This document shows positions 61,717-64,000 of a DNA stretch of 64,000 nucleotides, in pieces. The stretch comes from Bacteroidetes bacterium GWF2_38_335 (GTDB lineage Bacteria; Bacteroidota; Bacteroidia; Bacteroidales; GWF2-38-335). The stretch covers positions 60,631-124,630 of the forward strand of contig MEOH01000004.1 of assembly GCA_001769535.1 (NCBI GenBank), written 5' to 3'. A model generated the notes under the pieces. The model saw only the letters and a program-made list of their open reading frames with translations. It did not search any database and was not told the origin of the DNA. The position numbers and the translations under genes are program-made. Every line of letters starts with the position of its first letter. Position 1 is the stretch's first letter.

Positions 61717-61852
61717 GGATTTCTCCCGCTGGTCGAAATGACAAAGCCAGGGGGGGTGATTGCGGAGGGGATGAAATGGCGGCAAGCCGCCATTTCATCC
61801 CCTCCGCGAGTCCCCACAACACATTGTCATTTCGACCGCAGGGAGAAATCCC
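61717..61852. repeat. Nested palindromic element R2
   Basis: The ends GGATTTCTCCC / GGGAGAAATCC and GGTCGAAATGACA / TGTCATTTCGACC are inverted repeats. At the centre lies a perfect 22-bp palindrome pair (61762-61783 and 61786-61807) separated by only AA, beginning GCGGAGGGGATGAAATGG. A half copy occurs at 3408-3436. No protein is encoded. The structure could form a cruciform and resembles a MITE or a REP-type element. Confidence 0.75.
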
Positions 61853-61999
61853 CATTCGCAATCCCCGAAGCCAATAACTGTTTAATGCCCCGCCCTACCC
61901 AAACATTTTACCCGGTTTGCTTGATCCTGATTGGTGTTTTTCTTTTTTAAAATAATGACTATCGGGATTTATAAACAATAGAAACTCCTCTTATCGACC

Positions 62000-62142
62000 G
62001 TCCTTGCGAGGAGCGAGAAAGAGCACTATGGTCTACTAATAAGTTTTCGCGACGAAGCAATCCCCTTATAGAGCGCATGGACATAATAAGGAGATTACCT
62101 TCGGTGAGCTAATCGCAAAGTTGCTTCGTTCCTCGCAATGAC
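62000..62142. repeat. Repeat R3, copy a (complete)
   Basis: It starts GTCCTTGCGAGGAGCGAG and ends in the inverse, CTTCGTTCCTCGCAATGACC, so it is an inverted-repeat element of about 143 bp. Its first 108 bp are repeated with only a few substitutions at 62267-62374. Confidence 0.7.
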
Positions 62143-62197
62143 CGGGTTCTAATGTGATTCTTCGGCTTTACACAAACAAAGCATTACACATTAAATA

Positions 62198-62224
62198 AAG
62201 CCCGCTCGGTTTTGAGCAGGCTTT
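62198..62224 (+). terminator. Orphan intrinsic terminator
   Basis: AAAGCCCGCTC and GAGCAGGCTTT form a stem (one mismatch) followed by TTC, between the two R3 copies. No gene ends just upstream on the plus strand, so it may belong to an unrecognised transcript or to a lost gene. Confidence 0.5.
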
Positions 62225-62266
62225 TTCATTTGCCCCCCTTTTACCGAAAATCCCATATGATGCAGT

Positions 62267-62374
62267 GTCCTTGCGAGGAGCGAGAAAGAGCACTATGGTC
62301 TACTATTAAGTTTTCGCGACGAAGCAATCCCCTTATAGAGCACATGGACATAATAAGGAGATTACCTTCGGTGA
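62267..62374. repeat. Repeat R3, copy b (right half missing)
   Basis: 108 bp nearly identical to 62000-62107. Similarity stops after CTTCGGTGA, where copy a continues with GCTAATCGC. The break lies 168 bp before the recombinase start and may mark the edge of an inserted element. Confidence 0.7.
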
Positions 62375-62542
62375 TTAATCATTAATAAACACAAAGAGAT
62401 AAATCAAACTAAAAAGCTTAATAATAAAGAGTTGTAGAAATATTGTATTTTTGGAAATACTTGCATTATTGATATATATTTACTATTTTTGTTACTCAAT
62501 TGTTACCTGTGTTATTAAAAAAAACAATTAACAAACTTAGTT

Positions 62543-63715
62543 ATGTCAGTAAAACTTCGGGAAAAAGAAATGAAAGACGGTTCGACTTCATTATATCTTG
62601 ATATTTATCATCAAGGGAAAAGAAATTATGAATTTCTGAACATCTATATTTCAAATAAACGAAAAGATATTAAAATCAATCAGGAAAAACGTAAACTGGC
62701 TGAAAGGATAAAAAGCCAAAAGGAATATGATATGATTTTAAAGGAAAGCGGACTAAACGACCATAGAAAACGTATGGGCGATTTTGTTGTTTTTTATGAG
62801 GGTGTTGTTTATAACGACAAAAAAGGACAAAGAAAATGGATCAGTTCATTAACTCACTTGAAAAAATATGTTGGTACTGACCAACGAGTAACTTTTAATG
62901 ATATAACCGGACAATGGTTAATTGATTTCCAAAATCACCTTTCAGCCAAAATGTGTGCTAATTCTGTTTTAACTTATCTTAAATGCTTCAGTATAGCATT
63001 AAATATTGCCTTGCAACTAAAGATTATTAACGAAAATCCTTTCAAAAGTATTCCTCAGAGTAAAAAAATAAAAAGAGAAGAAGTTGAAAGAACTTTTCTC
63101 ACTATTGAAGACATAAACAAGTTGGCATCTGCTAAAACAAATATTCATAAACAGTTTAAGCAGGTTTTTTTCTTTTCATGTTTTTCAGGATTAAGATGGG
63201 GTGATGTAAATCAATTGAAATGGGATGATTTTGATAATGCCGGTGAAAAAGGACAAGAAAAACTAATGTTAAGGTTCAAGCAACAAAAGACAGGCACTTA
63301 TGAATGTATGCCATTATCGGAACAGGCAATTGATATAATGAAAGAACGAAAAGCGGATTTTGAAGCATCTGTCAAAAAAGAAAAGATGGATTTTAAAGAA
63401 AGACAGGAATTTGAATTGGGAAAAACATATATGTTTCCTTTTGCATATGAATTAAAACCAAGTACCATAAATGTCAACGCAAAAATAAACAGGCAACTAA
63501 AAAAATGGGCTACTGATGCGGGACTAAAAAAGAATTTGCATTTCCATTCCAGTCGCCACACATTTGCAACTCTTGCCCTAACTTACGGGACTGATTTATA
63601 TACTGTATCAAAATTGCTTGGACATCGAAACATTCTAACAACAACAGTATATGCAAAAGTCATTGACAGGTTAAAAACTGAAGCAGTGGCAAAGCTTCCG
63701 GTTATTGGAAAATAG
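62543..63715 (+). CDS. Tyrosine recombinase/integrase
   Basis: A 390-residue site-specific recombinase of the Bacteroidota phage/conjugative-transposon type. The N-terminal arm-binding domain starts MSVKLREKEMKDGSTSLYLDIY, the SAM-like core-binding domain is at about 100-190, and the catalytic domain follows. Catalytic residues are in order: Arg in SGLRWGDV, Lys in the RFKQQKT strand, HxxR in HSSRHTFATLAL, His in LLGHRNI and the nucleophile Tyr in TTVYAKV. It appears intact, unlike the fragment at 3510. It probably mobilises an element that extends beyond the right window edge. Copy b of repeat R3 is interrupted just upstream. Confidence 0.95.
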   Translation: MSVKLREKEMKDGSTSLYLDIYHQGKRNYEFLNIYISNKRKDIKINQEKRKLAERIKSQKEYDMILKESGLNDHRKRMGDFVVFYEGVVYNDKKGQRKWISSLTHLKKYVGTDQRVTFNDITGQWLIDFQNHLSAKMCANSVLTYLKCFSIALNIALQLKIINENPFKSIPQSKKIKREEVERTFLTIEDINKLASAKTNIHKQFKQVFFFSCFSGLRWGDVNQLKWDDFDNAGEKGQEKLMLRFKQQKTGTYECMPLSEQAIDIMKERKADFEASVKKEKMDFKERQEFELGKTYMFPFAYELKPSTINVNAKINRQLKKWATDAGLKKNLHFHSSRHTFATLALTYGTDLYTVSKLLGHRNILTTTVYAKVIDRLKTEAVAKLPVIGK

Positions 63716-63718
63716 AAA

Positions 63719-63985
63719 TCAAACCAGTTTTATATCAATAGTCTCACGGGTATAAGGTCTTCTTCTTGCTTTGATTGTAACAATATCATCGGCAATTGTT
63801 TTCTCAAAGCTGATGTCAACGCCATTTAATATAGGAGCAACATTTGTTATCGAATTAAAATCCTTGATGCCATACATGGCTGAAAGGATTTTTTTATAAG
63901 TGGTAACATTCATCATTAAATGTGCCTTCTCTCCATCCATCATTTCCAGAAGGCTGAAAAAATCATTAAAATTAATCTGTGTCAT
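63719..63985 (-). CDS. Hypothetical protein next to the integrase
   Basis: An 88-residue frame (MTQINFNDFFSLLEMMDGEKAHLMM) with a mixed charged and hydrophobic pattern and no signal peptide. It converges on the recombinase gene, with 3 nt between stops. I do not recognise a family. Being adjacent to an integrase suggests cargo or a regulator of a mobile element. The start could also lie beyond what is shown if the ATG at 63985 is not used. Confidence 0.55.
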   Translation of the reverse strand: MTQINFNDFFSLLEMMDGEKAHLMMNVTTYKKILSAMYGIKDFNSITNVAPILNGVDISFEKTIADDIVTIKARRRPYTRETIDIKLV

Positions 63986-64000
63986 AGGTCTGGTGCTTCT

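Noticed and set aside
62143..62266. RNA gene ending in the terminator at 62198-62224
   Set aside because: No tRNA, tmRNA or other recognised RNA fold could be traced upstream; only the terminator-like hairpin can be supported.
3400..62380. Insertion sequences as the source of the repeats
   Set aside because: No transposase gene or intact IS is present in the window; the repeat families are short and noncoding.

Overview
The window looks like chromosomal DNA of an environmental member of the Bacteroidota. The evidence is: several secreted proteins with type IX secretion (T9SS) C-terminal sorting domains (YPNP motif, short beta-rich tail); proteins made only of the C-terminal region of the gliding/T9SS protein GldM; an IleS with the GIHH form of the HIGH motif; a single-chain GlyS; and promoters of the Bacteroidota form TTTG, about 20 nt, TAnnTTTG. 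No rRNA, tRNA or CRISPR array was found.

Layout. (1) 1-3500: the 5' part of ileS on the minus strand, with a canonical promoter and a roughly 210-nt structured leader. (2) 3510-8775: an accessory block that reads like an integron-type gene-cassette array. A truncated tyrosine-recombinase N-terminus is fused to the first of three long (about 160-180 bp) attC-like repeats. These are interleaved with same-strand cassettes carrying HigBA plus two small ORFs, an erythromycin-esterase-like protein, and a PBP/class C beta-lactamase-like serine hydrolase. A fourth repeat survives only as a left end. (3) 8802-11820: an operon-like minus-strand block of Xaa-Pro aminopeptidase, alpha/beta hydrolase and class D (OXA-type) beta-lactamase. 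(4) 12056-16490: small accessory genes (MNT-HEPN pair, ORF6N protein, OmpA-family protein, DUF4143 ATPase), a duplicated gene fragment and copies of a dispersed repeat of about 120 bp.

(5) 16551-21500: a membrane protein with a winged-helix regulator, a B12-binding radical SAM protein, a second membrane protein, and glyS. (6) 21587-28180: a tightly packed surface-glycan operon with RmlD-like reductase, GT2, an NGPSL-motif protein, SpsF-like cytidylyltransferase, polysaccharide pyruvyl transferase, NeuB/SpsE-like synthase and SpsG/PseG-like protein. This suggests late steps of a nonulosonic-acid-like glycan. (7) 28206-42188: T9SS cargo genes flanking an ABC exporter pair. They include a 2621-residue protein with 15 alternating CUB domains plus PKD-like domains, and a PKD/P-domain protein.

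(8) 42309-51646: housekeeping and signalling genes (KTSC protein, lipoprotein, HAD phosphatase, MtnA, M16 peptidase, TPR-SpoIIE phosphatase, coiled-coil membrane protein). (9) 51760-55589: a two-subunit xanthine dehydrogenase. (10) 55647-58481: a PIN toxin-antitoxin pair, palindromic elements, two orphan GldM-C-terminal proteins and a RhuM fragment. (11) 58669-60985: aroA and aroB. (12) 61000-64000: a repeat-rich noncoding stretch with nested palindromes and a 108-bp direct repeat, then an intact tyrosine recombinase that probably opens an integrative element running past the window edge.

The most interesting region is the integron-like array at 3510-8775. The palindromic repeat families (56.5 kb and 61-62.4 kb), the alternating CUB array and the stand-alone GldM-C proteins are next.
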